From NCBI GenBank assembly GCA_031287295.1, contig JAITTH010000056.1, forward strand, positions 1-7,203: a stretch of 7,203 nt of DNA, written 5' to 3'. Made by a program: the position numbers and the translations under genes. The first letter of the stretch is position 1, and the number at the start of each line of letters is the position of its first letter. The DNA comes from Eubacteriales Family XIII. Incertae Sedis bacterium (GTDB lineage: Bacteria; Bacillota; Clostridia; Peptostreptococcales; Anaerovoracaceae). Below, one piece after another: positions 6,926 through 7,203 of the stretch. Below the pieces are notes generated by a model. It saw only the letters and a program-made list of their open reading frames with translations. It was not told where the DNA came from and ran no database searches.

Positions 6926-7203
6926 TCAAGCAAACTGCTTGATAAAGCGTATGTCGTTTTCATAAAACAGGCGAATGTCGTCTATTCCGTGGCGCAGCAT
7001 GGCAATGCGCTCCACACCCATGCCGAACGCAAATCCGGTATATTTTTCTGTGTCAAGCCCGCCAACTTTTAGGACATTGGGGTGCACCATGCCACAACCC
7101 AATATTTCTATCCAGCCACTCCCTTTACAGACACGACAACCCGGGTCTTTCCCACCGCAGAGGAAACAGGAGACATCCACTTCTGCGCTGGGTTCCGTAA
7201 AGG
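6926..7203 (-). CDS. pheS: Phenylalanyl-tRNA synthetase alpha subunit, C-terminal 91 residues (partial, 5' end outside window)
   Basis: This is the catalytic alpha subunit of the cytoplasmic alpha2beta2 phenylalanyl-tRNA synthetase, which activates Phe with ATP and charges tRNA-Phe. Only the last 91 residues, to the TGA stop, lie in the window. They begin with FTEPSAEVDV, the conserved stretch after class II motif 2. Next comes a CFLC...CRVC knuckle with two CxxC pairs, seen in many Firmicutes PheS and probably metal-binding. GWIEILGCGMVHPNVL follows. Class II motif 3 is GFAFGMGVERIAML, whose Arg contacts ATP. The tail HGIDDIRLFYENDIRFIKQFA is typical of the family. pheT follows 41 nt downstream, the usual arrangement for co-expressed subunits. 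Identity is close to certain; the start and N-terminal coiled coil cannot be seen. Confidence 0.97.
   Translation of the reverse strand, partial: FTEPSAEVDVSCFLCGGKDPGCRVCKGSGWIEILGCGMVHPNVLKVGGLDTEKYTGFAFGMGVERIAMLRHGIDDIRLFYENDIRFIKQFA

Noticed and set aside
6885..6929. Longer pheT start at TTG 6929, adding 15 residues
   Set aside because: The added residues are not PheT-like, the TTG overlaps the pheS stop, and ATG 6884 has a strong Shine-Dalgarno and the conserved MKVPMSWLNEY start.
6202..6942. 246-aa open frame on the plus strand opposite the pheT 5' end
   Set aside because: It is fully antisense to conserved PheT codons, has no recognisable domain, is rich in Ser/Pro/Thr as expected of a shadow frame, and I saw no clear ribosome site.

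Overview
The window is an ordinary housekeeping segment of a low-to-medium GC Firmicutes-type chromosome. Every real gene lies on the minus strand, so transcription runs from high to low coordinates. In that order they are: the 3' end of pheS, complete pheT, a long zapA-like gene, complete mutS2, and the 5' two thirds of argS. The pheST-zapA-mutS2 order matches the Bacillus neighbourhood pheS-pheT-rnhC-zapA-yshB-polX-mutS2 with rnhC, the CvpA-family gene and polX missing. Together with the protein sequences this suggests a Firmicute, tentatively a Negativicutes/Veillonellales relative. That placement is an inference from gene order and remembered family sequences; no search was run.

Layout: 7203-6926 is the PheS C-terminus with its Cys4 knuckle and motif 3. 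6884-4455 is full-length PheT, starting at an ATG with a strong Shine-Dalgarno. 4454-4362 is a 93-nt intergenic stretch with a consensus TATAAT promoter and a strong Shine-Dalgarno for zapA. 4361-3741 is ZapA with an unusually long C-terminal coiled coil. 3734-1311 is MutS2, which apparently starts at TTG only six bases after the zapA stop, in the same frame as zapA and just after a run of six T. 1310-1181 is a 130-nt intergenic stretch with an extended -10 promoter flanked by a 10-bp inverted repeat. 1180-1 is ArgRS from a GTG start to just past its KMSKS-equivalent motif, cut by the window edge.

Functionally, pheST gives the two subunits of phenylalanyl-tRNA synthetase. ZapA would promote FtsZ assembly at the division site. 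MutS2 is a ribosome- and DNA-associated ATPase with a C-terminal Smr domain. ArgRS charges tRNA-Arg. No mobile element, CRISPR array, RNA gene or clearly novel system was found. The points most worth a second look are the zapA/mutS2 junction, the degenerate LDLR motif of the Smr domain, the long ZapA tail, and the inverted repeat around the argS promoter.
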